NCBI GenBank assembly: GCA_020635035.1
Contig: JACKAO010000004.1
Location: 300,000-363,999, forward strand
DNA: 64,000 nt
DNA from: Calditrichia bacterium
GTDB taxonomy: Bacteria; Calditrichota; Calditrichia; Calditrichales; J004
Direction of reading: 5' to 3'
Every line of letters begins with the position of its first letter. Positions within the stretch are counted from its first letter, which is position 1. A program made the position numbers and the translations under genes. The notes under the pieces were generated by a model. The model was not told the DNA's origin, searched no databases, and was given only the letters and a program-made list of their open reading frames with translations. Below, piece by piece: positions 35,108 to 44,484 of the stretch.

Positions 35108-35671
35108 ATGCATATATATCTAATCAGGCATACGACACCAGATATCGAATTGGATCATTGTTACGGCCAAAGTGATATAGATGTTAAAGACAGTTTTAAT
35201 GATGAAGTGTCACGTATTAAAAATATTTTACCTGAACTGAATTCTGTTCAGGTATTCTCAAGCCCATTGCAACGTTGCCATAAGCTTGCCAATGCCTTAC
35301 AGATTGGAAAAGTTCAAACCGATAACAGGCTCAAAGAAATTAATTTTGGTGAATGGGAATTGAAGAAATGGAAAGATATTGCTAAAGAAGAATTTGATTT
35401 CTGGATTGAAGATTTTGTTAACCGCAGGGCCGCGGACGGTGAATGCTACCGTGATGTGTCAAAGAGAATGGTGGGTTTTCTCAATGATGCGATAAAAATG
35501 GATTATGAAAATATTGTTATTGTAAGCCATGGCGGTTCATTACGCACATTGTTTGCCCATATATCTGAAGCCCCACTTAAAAATTTATTCAGGATTAATA
35601 TTGATTTTGGTAGTGTAAGCCGGCTTTCTTATGAAAATAATAAGTTTAAGATAGATTTTATAAACCGTTGA
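35108..35671 (+). CDS. Histidine phosphatase family protein (CobC/PhoE-like)
   Basis: A 187-residue phosphatase with the catalytic IYLIRHTTPD (phospho-His), VFSSPLQRC (Arg), IKEINFGEWE (acid/base Glu region) and IVSHGG (second His). The DHCYGQSDIDV start resembles alpha-ribazole phosphatase, but the family is broad and no cobalamin genes are nearby. The ATG at 35108 is one base after the STAS stop. Confidence 0.82.
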   Translation: MHIYLIRHTTPDIELDHCYGQSDIDVKDSFNDEVSRIKNILPELNSVQVFSSPLQRCHKLANALQIGKVQTDNRLKEINFGEWELKKWKDIAKEEFDFWIEDFVNRRAADGECYRDVSKRMVGFLNDAIKMDYENIVIVSHGGSLRTLFAHISEAPLKNLFRINIDFGSVSRLSYENNKFKIDFINR

Positions 35672-35680
35672 GAGCAGAAT

Positions 35681-36052
35681 ATGAATGCAGGTGCAATGCT
35701 TGGACAGAAATGCCCGAAATGTAACAATGGAAAAATGTTTTATGGTGTATTTAAGATGCATACGGAGTGTCCTGTTTGCGGTTTTAAATTTGAACGGCAG
35801 GAAGGATATTTCACATCTGCAATTTTTATAGGCAATTTTTTATATGCTTTAATCGTTGCACCGACTTTAATGATAATGACTGCAGTGGATGCTTCTGTAT
35901 GGAAAATTGCAGCTGTGTTGGGAAGTTTTAGCCTGATTGCCATTCCCGTAATATTCCGTTTTGCCAGGACAATATGGCTTCATGTTGATTTTATGATTCA
36001 TCCTGATGAAGCCCTTCCGGCAAACAGAATAAAAAATCCGCAAAACGGATAA
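35681..36052 (+). CDS. DUF983-family membrane protein with zinc ribbon
   Basis: A 123-residue protein: CPKCNNGKMFYGVFKMHTEC and CPVCGF give a four-cysteine zinc ribbon, followed by two membrane helices (FIGNFLYALIVAPTLMIM, AAVLGSFSLIAIPVIF) and WLHVDFMIHPDE, all as in DUF983 proteins. The function is unknown. It is 9 bases after the phosphatase gene. Confidence 0.82.
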   Translation: MNAGAMLGQKCPKCNNGKMFYGVFKMHTECPVCGFKFERQEGYFTSAIFIGNFLYALIVAPTLMIMTAVDASVWKIAAVLGSFSLIAIPVIFRFARTIWLHVDFMIHPDEALPANRIKNPQNG

Positions 36053-36058
36053 TTCTTT

Positions 36059-36865
36059 ATGAAATTAAAACTTCCTGTTCTTTTATTATTCCTGGTTACA
36101 ATCTCCTGCAATAATGAAGCAGAAAAACAAAACAGCCAGATAGATGAAATTATCACAGCTCTTAATTTTGATAATGTCATTGGTTCAATTCAGCAAACAG
36201 TTTCTGTCCAGCTTTCCTCGTTACAAAATGCTGTTGGTGAAAAGGTTTATGATGGAATGCAAAGTGCCGCGCATAAAGCATACTCTAAAGACTCATTAAA
36301 AGTAAATTTTAGAAAATTTCTCCTTACCAAAGCTGATTCGCTCGATGTTAACAGTTTTCTGAAATGGTTAAGATCACCCTTGTATTTAAAGATTGATAAG
36401 GCAGAAAGCAGGCAACTTACTGAAAAGGATTATAATAATATCCTGGAACTTAATTCTAAATATAAAAATGACTCCACGCTCTCTACACGGATCTTATATA
36501 TCAAATCAGCACTACGCCGGGAAGAGACCGAATTGACCGCTGATGCCTATGCTTCAACCTTCAGGGCATTGATAGAAGCAAACCGGCGATTCGTCGATCA
36601 AATGCACAAAATTAAAGAGAGTGATGTAGATTTTATTGTTGATACAGAACGTAAAAAGTTTATTAATGATATGTATGATCGGGCATTAGTTGAAAAATTA
36701 TACCGATATGCAGATCTCAGTGATCAGGAACTGATGCAGATAACCGATTTTAAACATTCGTCCACCGGAAAAACAGCCACACTTTTTATCCATAGAGCCA
36801 TTCTTTACACTGTTAAAAAAGCGAATCTGGATTTTTTATACAGGGTCAGCCGTATATCAGCATGA
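36059..36865 (+). CDS. Lipoprotein of unknown function
   Basis: A 268-residue protein with a lipoprotein signal (LPVLLLFLVTISCNN, Cys at about 17). The rest is helical with no motif I recognise. It may be an outer-membrane or inner-leaflet lipoprotein. The gene starts 6 bases after the DUF983 gene and probably shares its transcript. Confidence 0.6.
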   Translation: MKLKLPVLLLFLVTISCNNEAEKQNSQIDEIITALNFDNVIGSIQQTVSVQLSSLQNAVGEKVYDGMQSAAHKAYSKDSLKVNFRKFLLTKADSLDVNSFLKWLRSPLYLKIDKAESRQLTEKDYNNILELNSKYKNDSTLSTRILYIKSALRREETELTADAYASTFRALIEANRRFVDQMHKIKESDVDFIVDTERKKFINDMYDRALVEKLYRYADLSDQELMQITDFKHSSTGKTATLFIHRAILYTVKKANLDFLYRVSRISA

Positions 36866-36907
36866 TATAAAAATACCCTGGCAAATAAATAATAAACAAG
36901 GAGTTTT

Positions 36908-37747
36908 ATGAACTGGATAACTCTGAACCCTGTTGACATGAAACGACTTAAAGATGCGCGGCTGCAGATACATCAGGCTGCTCAGCTTATTGCTTCCACA
37001 GCAATTTCTTTTATTCCGAAGAAAGAAGACGACAGTCATACCAACATGGAATGGATTCACGATTTATCAGCATTTGCAGGGAAAGAATTTGGAGACAGGA
37101 AAAAGTTTAAACTGGCTTTAAGGCCCGCAGATATGTGTTATCTTTTTTTGAACCAGAATGGGCAGATTCTGGATGAATTAAAACTGGATAATAAAACAGG
37201 GCAGCAGGCTGTTTTATGGTTAAAAGAAAAGTTTAATCAAAACGATCTTGATTTCAGTCCTTTTACACTAAGTCGCCACTACGAAATTCCAGAAACCGAG
37301 CAGGCAGATGGCAAAAAATATCACCTTTTCAATGTTTCGGTTTTTTCAGAATTAAGTGCTCAATTTGCTAATGCAGAGATTTTGCTGCAAAAACTATCAT
37401 CGAATTTTGAAAACAGTTCTCCCATTCGCTGCTGGCCCCATCATTTTGATCATGCGATGATGATATCGATCGATTCAAAATCCGATCCTGCTAAATCAAT
37501 CGGAGTAGGTTTTTCACCCGGTGATGATAATTACCAGCAACCCTATTATTATGTCTATCCCTGGCCGTATCCTGATGTGAATACTCTGGCAAAATATAAA
37601 TTACCGGAAGGAACACACTGGCATACTGAAGGATTTATTTCGGCAATTGTTACTTCGGAAACATATATCAACGCCACTGATACGCAAAAATATCTGGAAG
37701 ATTTTCTAGGTAAAGCCACCAAAATAGCACAAATAATTTTATCCTGA
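36908..37747 (+). CDS. DUF5996-like protein of unknown function
   Basis: A 279-residue soluble protein. Motifs WPHHFDHAMMIS, IGVGFSPGDDNYQQPYYYVYPWPYP and LPEGTHWHTEGFISA resemble the DUF5996 family; the assignment is from recalled motifs and tentative. No signal peptide. The start has an excellent ribosome site (AAGGAG). The ABC ATPase begins 6 bases downstream. Confidence 0.55.
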   Translation: MNWITLNPVDMKRLKDARLQIHQAAQLIASTAISFIPKKEDDSHTNMEWIHDLSAFAGKEFGDRKKFKLALRPADMCYLFLNQNGQILDELKLDNKTGQQAVLWLKEKFNQNDLDFSPFTLSRHYEIPETEQADGKKYHLFNVSVFSELSAQFANAEILLQKLSSNFENSSPIRCWPHHFDHAMMISIDSKSDPAKSIGVGFSPGDDNYQQPYYYVYPWPYPDVNTLAKYKLPEGTHWHTEGFISAIVTSETYINATDTQKYLEDFLGKATKIAQIILS

Positions 37748-37753
37748 TTTCTT

Positions 37754-38497
37754 ATGGTTACTTTTGATTCTGTTTTTTTTGCTTACAAAGACCAGCAAAT
37801 TCTAAATAATTTTAACCTTAAAATTACCCCCAATAAAACGACGGTCCTGATTGGGCCAAGTGGCTGCGGTAAATCCACCATTCTGCGCCTTGTCAATCGC
37901 TTGCTTATCCCATCATCCGGGACCATCTCCGTTGATAACGAAATCATCTCAGAAAAAAATATACAGGCAGTACGCTACAAAACAGGCTATGTAATCCAGG
38001 ATGGCGGCTTATTTCCAAATATGACCGCAGAACAGAATATCACTTTAATGGCGCGCCGTCTTAAATGGGAAAAATCTGCACTTAATAAAAGGTTGCAGGA
38101 ACTATTAGAGCTTACCCATTTTTCACCGGACTTTTTAAAGCGCTACCCGGCTCAGCTTTCAGGGGGACAACAACAACGTGTCAGCCTGATGCGTGCGCTG
38201 ATGCTTGATCCAAAGTTATTGCTTCTCGATGAGCCTTTTGCCGCATTAGACCCGCTTATCCGTGCAGATTTGCATGAAAGCATGATAGGGATTTTTAAGA
38301 AATTACAGAAAACGGTTTTAATGGTAACACACGATTTACACGAAGCGGCTTATCTCGGAAATCAGATCATTCTTCTCAGCAAAGGTGAAATTATCCAAAG
38401 TGGTCAAATAAAGGAGCTAATATCTAAACCGGCAAATACTTTTGTCACACAATTTATAAAAGCCCAGCGCAGTCATTTACCGGAGCTTGATGAATGA
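37754..38497 (+). CDS. ABC importer ATPase, quaternary-amine (OpuC/ProV) type
   Basis: A 247-residue ATPase: Walker A GPSGCGKSTILRLVNRL, Q-loop VIQDGGLFP, signature LSGGQQQRVSLMRALM, Walker B LLLLDEPFAALDP and H-loop MVTHDLHEA. Sequence and pairing with a fused binding protein-permease point to an osmoprotectant or betaine/choline/ergothioneine-type importer. The CBS domains of ProV/OpuCA are absent. The stop overlaps the next start by 4 bases. Confidence 0.88.
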   Translation: MVTFDSVFFAYKDQQILNNFNLKITPNKTTVLIGPSGCGKSTILRLVNRLLIPSSGTISVDNEIISEKNIQAVRYKTGYVIQDGGLFPNMTAEQNITLMARRLKWEKSALNKRLQELLELTHFSPDFLKRYPAQLSGGQQQRVSLMRALMLDPKLLLLDEPFAALDPLIRADLHESMIGIFKKLQKTVLMVTHDLHEAAYLGNQIILLSKGEIIQSGQIKELISKPANTFVTQFIKAQRSHLPELDE

Positions 38498-39960
38498 AAA
38501 TATTATTAATCATTTTAGTATTGGTATTTAGCACCCAGGCAAGTGACATAGTAGTTGCTTCAAAAAAATTCACAGAAAACATTATTCTTGCTGACATCGC
38601 CGGTATGCTTCTGAAAGATAAAGGTTTTAATGTTGATCACCGTGCCGGACTGGGTGGTACCCGTGTGTTGTGGAACGCCCTTCTGAAAAGTGAAATTGAT
38701 TTGTATCCTGAATATAGCGGAACAATAAGCCAGGAGATTTTTGCAGCAGAAAAGTTGTTTGATTTCAGCGAAGTTTTAAATAAACTGGACAGCCTTGGAA
38801 TTGCTGTAGTTGGTCCGTTGGGTTTCAATAATACTTATGCATTGGGTATGCTGAAAAACCGTTCCGGGGAGCTTAGCATTAGTGAAATTTCTGATCTGAA
38901 CAAACATCCGCAATTGGTTTTGGGTTTTACCAACGAATTTATGGACAGGGCAGATGGTTGGCCGGCTTTACAAAGATCATATCAATTGCCACAAAAAAAC
39001 GTTCAGGGCCTGGACCATGATCTTGCTTATCGGGGATTGGCATCGGGTGCATTGGATGTGATTGATCTCTATTCCACAGATGCTGAAATCCTTTATTATG
39101 ATCTGCAGGTTCTTAAAGATAATTTAAACCATTTCACTGAGTATCAGGCACTGTATCTTGTCCGAAAAGATCTCCTTCAACAGGATCCGGCAATCGGCAA
39201 AACATTGCACCTGCTTGCTGGCCAAATCAATGCAGCAGAAATGGTTAAAATGAATGCCCGGGCAAAAATTGACAAAATTCCTTCTATGGATGTTGCCGGT
39301 GATTTTGTTAATACCCATTTTGGAATTTCTGTTTCAAGCAATAAAGTTACGTTCCGGGACCGTTTGATTAAAAGAACTCTGGAACACTTGCTTCTTGTCT
39401 CTTTGTCACTGTCTGCAGCAATAATTATAGCTCTGCCACTTGGTGTTTTGGCTGTAAAATTAAAAAGAACAGGACGGATCATTTTAAGTATTGCCGGTAT
39501 TATTCAAACAATCCCATCGCTGGCGATCCTTGTTTTTATGATTCCATTGTTGGGTATTGGCGCCGAGCCGGCAATGATGGCTCTTTTTCTTTACAGTCTT
39601 TTGCCGATCATTCGTAACACTTACAGCGGCATTCAGGATATTCCGGTTTCGATATCAGAATCAGCGGTTGCTATTGGTCTGACGCGATGGGAGAAACTGC
39701 GTTTTGTTGAGCTTCCGCTGGCTGCACGATCAATTCTTGCCGGAATTAAAACAGCATCCGTGATCAATGTGGGTACCGCAACATTGGGAGCTTTGATTGG
39801 TGCAGGTGGATATGGCCAGCCTATTCTGACAGGGATCAGGCTTGATGATTTGGGACTTATTCTTGAAGGAGCAGTTCCTGCTGCTTTACTTGCATTGGCT
39901 GTACAGGGAATTTTTGATGTTCTTGAAAAGTGGGTCATTCCTGTAAAATCTGAAGGCTAA
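38494..39960 (+). CDS. Fused substrate-binding protein-permease of OpuC-type ABC importer
   Basis: A 488-residue polypeptide: signal peptide (MKILLIILVLVFSTQA), OpuAC-like binding domain (about 18-270: IVVASKKFTENIILADIAGMLL, DLYPEYSGT, LYSTDAEILYYDL), then a permease domain with about five helices and the EAA-like loop SAVAIGLTRWEKLRFVELPLA. The binding domain comes before the membrane domain, opposite to the more common permease-first fusion. The conserved ligand pocket aromatic residues of betaine-binding proteins cannot be confirmed by eye, so the substrate is uncertain. Confidence 0.88.
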   Translation: MKILLIILVLVFSTQASDIVVASKKFTENIILADIAGMLLKDKGFNVDHRAGLGGTRVLWNALLKSEIDLYPEYSGTISQEIFAAEKLFDFSEVLNKLDSLGIAVVGPLGFNNTYALGMLKNRSGELSISEISDLNKHPQLVLGFTNEFMDRADGWPALQRSYQLPQKNVQGLDHDLAYRGLASGALDVIDLYSTDAEILYYDLQVLKDNLNHFTEYQALYLVRKDLLQQDPAIGKTLHLLAGQINAAEMVKMNARAKIDKIPSMDVAGDFVNTHFGISVSSNKVTFRDRLIKRTLEHLLLVSLSLSAAIIIALPLGVLAVKLKRTGRIILSIAGIIQTIPSLAILVFMIPLLGIGAEPAMMALFLYSLLPIIRNTYSGIQDIPVSISESAVAIGLTRWEKLRFVELPLAARSILAGIKTASVINVGTATLGALIGAGGYGQPILTGIRLDDLGLILEGAVPAALLALAVQGIFDVLEKWVIPVKSEG

Positions 39961-39968
39961 TAAAAAGG

Positions 39969-39993
39969 AAAGGCTGCCAGAGCAGCCTTTTTG
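39969..39993. terminator. Bidirectional intrinsic terminator
   Basis: A perfect 9-base stem AAAGGCTGC (39969-39977) / GCAGCCTTT (39982-39990) with loop CAGA, followed by TT. A-rich sequence before the stem provides a T tract for the opposite strand, so it can end both the importer operon (+) and the convergent Spy-like gene (-). Confidence 0.8.
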
Positions 39994-40009
39994 TGGGGGA
40001 TGTAGAAGT

Positions 40010-40495
40010 TTACTCGTCCATCATGCGTTTGCCGTGGGGGCCTTTATCTTTTCCGGGACCGTGGGGGCGAAATCCCGGTTGTGCATCAAATTTTACACGT
40101 TGTTCATCGGTTAATAAAGCACGCACTTTTTGTTTTGTCTGGGCATGCATTTTTTCCATTTTAGTTCTTAAACTGCCAATTTCATCGATCACTTTATTAA
40201 TTTTGTCCAAGTCTGCCTTGTCTGCTGTTTCAAGAGTGCGCAGCTGGGCTTCTTTTTCACCAATCTGGTTGCCGATCTGTAAAGATTCTTTCATGTTTTC
40301 CGTATGAATCTTTTCTATTTCCGCTTTTTGCTCATCGTTTAATCCGAGATTTTCCATCATCTGTGCATGACGCGGACCGCGTTTCTCATCATACCGTTGA
40401 CGCATATCTCCGTTTCGCGGACCCTGTTGAGCGAAAATACTGCCTGCTAAAAACAAACTTATTATTGATGCTGATAAAATCTTTGTTACTTTCAT
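40010..40495 (-). CDS. Spy/CpxP-like periplasmic protein
   Basis: A 161-residue protein with signal peptide (VTKILSASIISLFLAGSIFAQ). It has two LTxxQ-type elements, LGLNDEQKAEIEKIHTENM and ALLTDEQRVKFD, separated by a long helix, and a Gly/His/Pro-rich tail, as in metal- or stress-responsive Spy-family chaperones. The start at 40495 has AAAGGA at good spacing; an upstream in-frame ATG would add 26 residues before the signal peptide. Confidence 0.8.
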   Translation of the reverse strand: MKVTKILSASIISLFLAGSIFAQQGPRNGDMRQRYDEKRGPRHAQMMENLGLNDEQKAEIEKIHTENMKESLQIGNQIGEKEAQLRTLETADKADLDKINKVIDEIGSLRTKMEKMHAQTKQKVRALLTDEQRVKFDAQPGFRPHGPGKDKGPHGKRMMDE

Positions 40496-40608
40496 GATGT
40501 ATCCTTTCTTTTTAAATTGCCGTTTAATTATTCTTGCCATGGCCTTTATTATCTCAGACAAAATGAAATTCAAAAAACTTGCAAAATAATTTTAAGGATA
40601 TGTTAACA

Positions 40609-41295
40609 ATGAAATACAGCTGGCTTTTGTTTGATGCGGACGGTACCCTGTTTGACTTTGAAAAAGCACAAGAACAAGCACTTAGAAACACTTTTAAAAA
40701 TCTTCGCATAAACTTCAGGGAAAGTTACTATCAAAGTTATCAGGAAATAAATACCTTTCTTTGGAAGCGTTATGAACGTGCTGAGATTAAACAGGATAAA
40801 ATTCCGTACCAGCGTTTTTATAATTTTTTTGAAGAGAATAATATACTGGCGGATGCGCAAAAAGCCAGTGAGCTTTACCTGGAATACCTGGGCAGGGAAC
40901 ATGAGCTTCTTGATGGTGCGGAAGAACTGATTAAAAAACTGGCCACAGAATATAAGCTTGTTTTAATAACAAACGGGCTGAAGTCTGTACAACGCCCGCG
41001 TTTCCTGAGTGCAGTAATTACGCCCTATTTTGAAGAGATAATAATATCTGAAGAAGTCGGGTTTGCAAAACCGCAGAAAGAAATATTTGATATTACTTTT
41101 GAAAGAATTAACAATCCGCCAAAGGAAGTTGTAATGATAATTGGTGATAATCCCGGATCGGATATTCTTGGTGGCATTGAATATGGCATTGACAGCTGCT
41201 GGTATAATCCTTCGGCAGAAGAATTGTATGATGGCATTATTCCCACATATGAAATCCGTAATTATGATGAATTAATAGAACTTTTAGAAGATTAG
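40609..41295 (+). CDS. yjjG: YjjG-family HAD noncanonical pyrimidine nucleotidase
   Basis: A 228-residue HAD hydrolase: WLLFDADGTLFDFEKAQ (nucleophile Asp), VLITNGLKSVQRPRF, FAKPQKEIFD (Lys) and IIGDNPGSDILGG. The sequence follows YjjG closely, an enzyme that removes phosphate from unusual pyrimidine nucleotides. ATG at 40609 is used because AAGGA lies at correct spacing; the ATG at 40600 would be adjacent to it. Confidence 0.85.
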   Translation: MKYSWLLFDADGTLFDFEKAQEQALRNTFKNLRINFRESYYQSYQEINTFLWKRYERAEIKQDKIPYQRFYNFFEENNILADAQKASELYLEYLGREHELLDGAEELIKKLATEYKLVLITNGLKSVQRPRFLSAVITPYFEEIIISEEVGFAKPQKEIFDITFERINNPPKEVVMIIGDNPGSDILGGIEYGIDSCWYNPSAEELYDGIIPTYEIRNYDELIELLED

Positions 41296-41310
41296 AAACG
41301 GCAGGTGAAA

Positions 41311-41850
41311 ATGCTTAATAAGGAAAAAACAGCGCTGGTAGTTGTGGATATTCAGGGAAAGCTTGCACAACTTGTCTATGAACATGAAAAGCTTTTCAAT
41401 AATGTAAAAAAAACGATAAAAGGTGCCCGTATTCTGGGTTTACCGATTATCTGGCTTGAGCAGAATCCTGACGGATTGGGTCCTACAGTCCCTGATATTG
41501 CTGAAGAGTTAAACGGAATTGAACCGCTGGCAAAGATGACTTTCAGTTGTGCAAAACACAAACCCTTTTTGAAAAAGCTTAAAGATACCGGATGTGTCCA
41601 GGTTTTGATTGTCGGTATTGAAACTCATATTTGTGTTTATCAGACAGCAATGGAACTGTTTGATCTGGGGTATGAAGTTGAGATTGTAGCGGATGCAGTT
41701 TCATCGCGGACTTTGGAAAATAAAAATATTGCACTGCAAAAAATGCGCGATACGGGAATCAAATTAAGCAGTGTGGAAATGTGTCTTTATGAGCTGCAGG
41801 AGGTAGCTGAAGGTGATGTTTTTAAACAAATCCTGAAGTTGATTAAATAG
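41311..41850 (+). CDS. Isochorismatase-family cysteine hydrolase
   Basis: A 179-residue protein: ALVVVDIQGKLAQLV (Asp), LAKMTFSCAKHKPF (Lys), and GIETHICVYQTAMELFDLG with the nucleophile Cys. Relatives include YcaC-type hydrolases, nicotinamidases and isochorismatases; the substrate is not predicted. An in-frame GTG at 41305 is an alternative start. Confidence 0.83.
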   Translation: MLNKEKTALVVVDIQGKLAQLVYEHEKLFNNVKKTIKGARILGLPIIWLEQNPDGLGPTVPDIAEELNGIEPLAKMTFSCAKHKPFLKKLKDTGCVQVLIVGIETHICVYQTAMELFDLGYEVEIVADAVSSRTLENKNIALQKMRDTGIKLSSVEMCLYELQEVAEGDVFKQILKLIK

Positions 41851-41942
41851 CTTAAATAATAGGCAAAACTTTCAAAGATTCAGCTCATTTTAAAGATATT
41901 CATTAATTATTAAGAAAATGGCAGGTAAATATCTTATTTAAT

Positions 41943-41973
41943 TTTGTTTAGGGATTTTATCTGCATAAATTTG
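41943..41973 (+). promoter_or_regulatory. Bacteroidota-type promoter for argG
   Basis: TTTG at 41943-41946 and TAAATTTG at 41966-41973 are separated by 19 bases, matching the -33 (TTTG) and -7 (TAnnTTTG) elements used by the primary sigma factor of Bacteroidota. Transcription would start near 41980, about 26 bases before the argG ATG, which has an AAAGGGG ribosome site. Confidence 0.55.
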
Positions 41974-42005
41974 CCGGATGAATTGAAACATAAAGGGGAA
42001 AACCA

Positions 42006-43259
42006 ATGGCCAAAGAAAAAGTGATTTTAGCCTATAGTGGCGGGCTTGATACGTCTGTCATATTAAAGTGGCTGATCAATAAAGGTTATGATGTAATATG
42101 TTATGTCGCAAATGTCGGCCAGCGCGAAGATTTTGATCTCATTCGCGAAAAAGCAGAAAAAACCGGCGCTCTGAAAACATACATTGAAGATTTACGTCAT
42201 GAATTTGTTACGGATTTTATTTACCCCGCATTGCGCGGGAATGCAGTATACGAAGGCCGTTATCTGCTTGGTACAGCTTTAGCCCGTCCGCTAATTGCCA
42301 AACGGCAGGTAGAGCTTGCTCAGGTTGAAGGCACCAATCTTGTATCACACGGATCAACCGGCAAAGGAAATGATCAGGTACGATTTGAACTAACTTATTA
42401 TGCATTGTTTCCAAATGTTAAAATCATTTCTCCCTGGAAAGACCGCGAATTTCTTGATCAGTTTAAAGGCCGCAGCGATATGATCGCTTATGCGGAAGAG
42501 CAAAATATTCCTGTAAAAGCTACTCTGAAAAAACCTTACAGCGAAGATGAAAATCTTTTTCATATCAGTCATGAAGCCGGTATTCTTGAAGATCCGCGTT
42601 TTATTGCAACAGAAGATATATACAGCATCACCAAATCTCCCAAAAATGCTCCGGATAAAGAAACAGTTATTGAAATTGAATTTAAAGACGGCTATCCGGT
42701 GCGTGTTTATAACGCCGAAGATGATACTGAAAAAACCGATCCGCTTGAGCTGTTCATGTATCTAAACGAATTGGGCAGTGAAAATGGAATAGGTCGTATT
42801 GATATTGTTGAAAATCGCTTTGTTGGCATTAAATCACGTGGTATTTATGAGTCTCCGGGTGGAACAATTCTTTGGAAAGCGCATGAAGATCTTGAAGCGA
42901 TTGCTATGGACAAAGAAGTTATGCGTCTGCGTAATATGCTTGGACCAAAATTTTCTGAACTGATTTATAATGGATTCTGGTATTCTCCGGAGATGGACTT
43001 TATTTTCAGCTCATTTGAAAAAAGCCAGGAAGCTATTGATGGTAAAGTGACCATGTCTTTGTACAAAGGCAATGCCTATGTGATTGCGCGTGAATCGCCG
43101 ACATCACTTTATAACCAGGAATTGGCGAGTATGGAAGTCGAGGGTGGTTATAACCAGGAAGATGCGCGTGGCTTCATAAATATCAACTCGCTGCGTCTTA
43201 AGGCGCATAATATTGTTCTGCGTAAGAAAGCTCCTTACGAGTGGAGAAATCAGGAATAA
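42006..43259 (+). CDS. argG: Argininosuccinate synthase
   Basis: A 417-residue enzyme that joins citrulline and aspartate using ATP. VILAYSGGLDTSVILKWL is the PP-loop; YVANVGQREDFDLIREKA, EGTNLVSHGSTGKGNDQVRFE and IISPWKDREF are conserved positions. Length is normal. Strong ribosome site (AAAGGGG) before the ATG. argH follows at 43288, so arginine synthesis from citrulline is encoded here; other arg genes are outside the window. Confidence 0.95.
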   Translation: MAKEKVILAYSGGLDTSVILKWLINKGYDVICYVANVGQREDFDLIREKAEKTGALKTYIEDLRHEFVTDFIYPALRGNAVYEGRYLLGTALARPLIAKRQVELAQVEGTNLVSHGSTGKGNDQVRFELTYYALFPNVKIISPWKDREFLDQFKGRSDMIAYAEEQNIPVKATLKKPYSEDENLFHISHEAGILEDPRFIATEDIYSITKSPKNAPDKETVIEIEFKDGYPVRVYNAEDDTEKTDPLELFMYLNELGSENGIGRIDIVENRFVGIKSRGIYESPGGTILWKAHEDLEAIAMDKEVMRLRNMLGPKFSELIYNGFWYSPEMDFIFSSFEKSQEAIDGKVTMSLYKGNAYVIARESPTSLYNQELASMEVEGGYNQEDARGFININSLRLKAHNIVLRKKAPYEWRNQE

Positions 43260-43287
43260 ACATCAGTTATCATTTCGGGACCGTTTG

Positions 43288-44484
43288 ATGAAATTATGGC
43301 AAAAGGGCATAGCACCTGCAAAAAATGTTGAAGAATTTACAGTTGGGAATGATTATGTTTTAGATCAGCAACTGTTAAAATACGATTGTATTGCATCAGC
43401 AGCGCATGCCCGTATGCTTCATAAAATTAAAATTTTGTCGGATAACGAACTTGAGAGTTTGCTTCAAGGATTAAAAAAAATTACTGAGCTTGATGCTTCA
43501 GGAAAGTTTAAGATAAAAGCTTCAGATGAAGACTGCCATACTGCTATAGAAAATTATCTTACAGCTAAACTTGGCGATGTTGGTAAAAAAATCCATACCG
43601 GAAGATCTCGCAATGACCAGGTTTTAACAGCCTTAAGATTGTATTACCGTGACGAATTAAATGAAATTGATATATTGATAGATGGCCTGCAAAAAGCATT
43701 CAGAAACTTTGGTGGCAAATACGAAAATGTTGCAATTCCGGGATTTACTCATACTCGAAAAGCTATGCCTTCCGGCATAAAAATGTGGTCGGATGCATTT
43801 GCCGATGCTGCTGAAGACAACAAGCTGCTGGTTCAAACTGTCCTGAAGACAATAAATCAATCACCGCTGGGAACAGCTGCAGGTTATGGCGTTCCATTAA
43901 ATCTGGACCGTGAATTTACCGCAAATGAGCTGGGGTTTGATAAAGTACAGCAAAACCCGGTTTATGCGCAGCTGAGCCGTGGAAAATTTGAATCCTTAAT
44001 TTTGCATAGTTTAAGTCAGATCATGTTTGATCTGAATCGTTGTGCAGCAGACCTGATTTTCCTGAGTATGCCTGACTGGGGCATATTTTTGCTTCCGGCA
44101 GAATATTGCACAGGAAGTTCAATTATGCCGCAAAAAATGAATCCGGATGTTTTGGAGTTGGTCCGCTCCAATTACCATATAGTTAACAGCTACCAGAATC
44201 TTCTGCAAAATATTACAGCAAATTTAATAAGCGGTTACCATCGCGATATTCAGAACAGCAAAGAAGCTGTTTTAAAATCATTCCAGCTTACAAAAGATTG
44301 CCTGACAATAATGACATCATTGATTGCTGAATTAGCTGTGGATACTAAACGTGCGAAGGAACATATGACCGATGAATTATATGCCACGGAAAAAGCTTAT
44401 AAACTTGTTGAGCAGGGTGTTCCGTTTCGTGATGCATACAGGCAGGTAGCCAAAGATATTTTTAAGGATAAAAGTTCAGACTAA
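43288..44484 (+). CDS. argH: Argininosuccinate lyase
   Basis: A 398-residue member of the fumarase/aspartase superfamily. Motifs: LWQKGIAPAKNVEEFTVG, DEDCHTAIENYLTAKLG, HTGRSRNDQVLTALRLYYRD, PGFTHTRKAMPSG and the signature GSSIMPQKMNPDVLEL. It is shorter than the usual ~460 residues, mainly at the C-terminus. ATG at 43288 chosen; it lies 28 bases after argG. The stop codon shares four bases with the stop of the convergent channel gene. Confidence 0.93.
   Translation: MKLWQKGIAPAKNVEEFTVGNDYVLDQQLLKYDCIASAAHARMLHKIKILSDNELESLLQGLKKITELDASGKFKIKASDEDCHTAIENYLTAKLGDVGKKIHTGRSRNDQVLTALRLYYRDELNEIDILIDGLQKAFRNFGGKYENVAIPGFTHTRKAMPSGIKMWSDAFADAAEDNKLLVQTVLKTINQSPLGTAAGYGVPLNLDREFTANELGFDKVQQNPVYAQLSRGKFESLILHSLSQIMFDLNRCAADLIFLSMPDWGIFLLPAEYCTGSSIMPQKMNPDVLELVRSNYHIVNSYQNLLQNITANLISGYHRDIQNSKEAVLKSFQLTKDCLTIMTSLIAELAVDTKRAKEHMTDELYATEKAYKLVEQGVPFRDAYRQVAKDIFKDKSSD

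Noticed and set aside
35108..35671. Cobalamin gene (cobC)
   Set aside because: Motifs are general to the histidine phosphatase family and no other cobalamin genes are close.
41885..41920. ARG-box-like ATTCATTAATTATTAAG before argG
   Set aside because: Only one half-site matches the ArgR consensus, and the region is A+T rich enough for chance.
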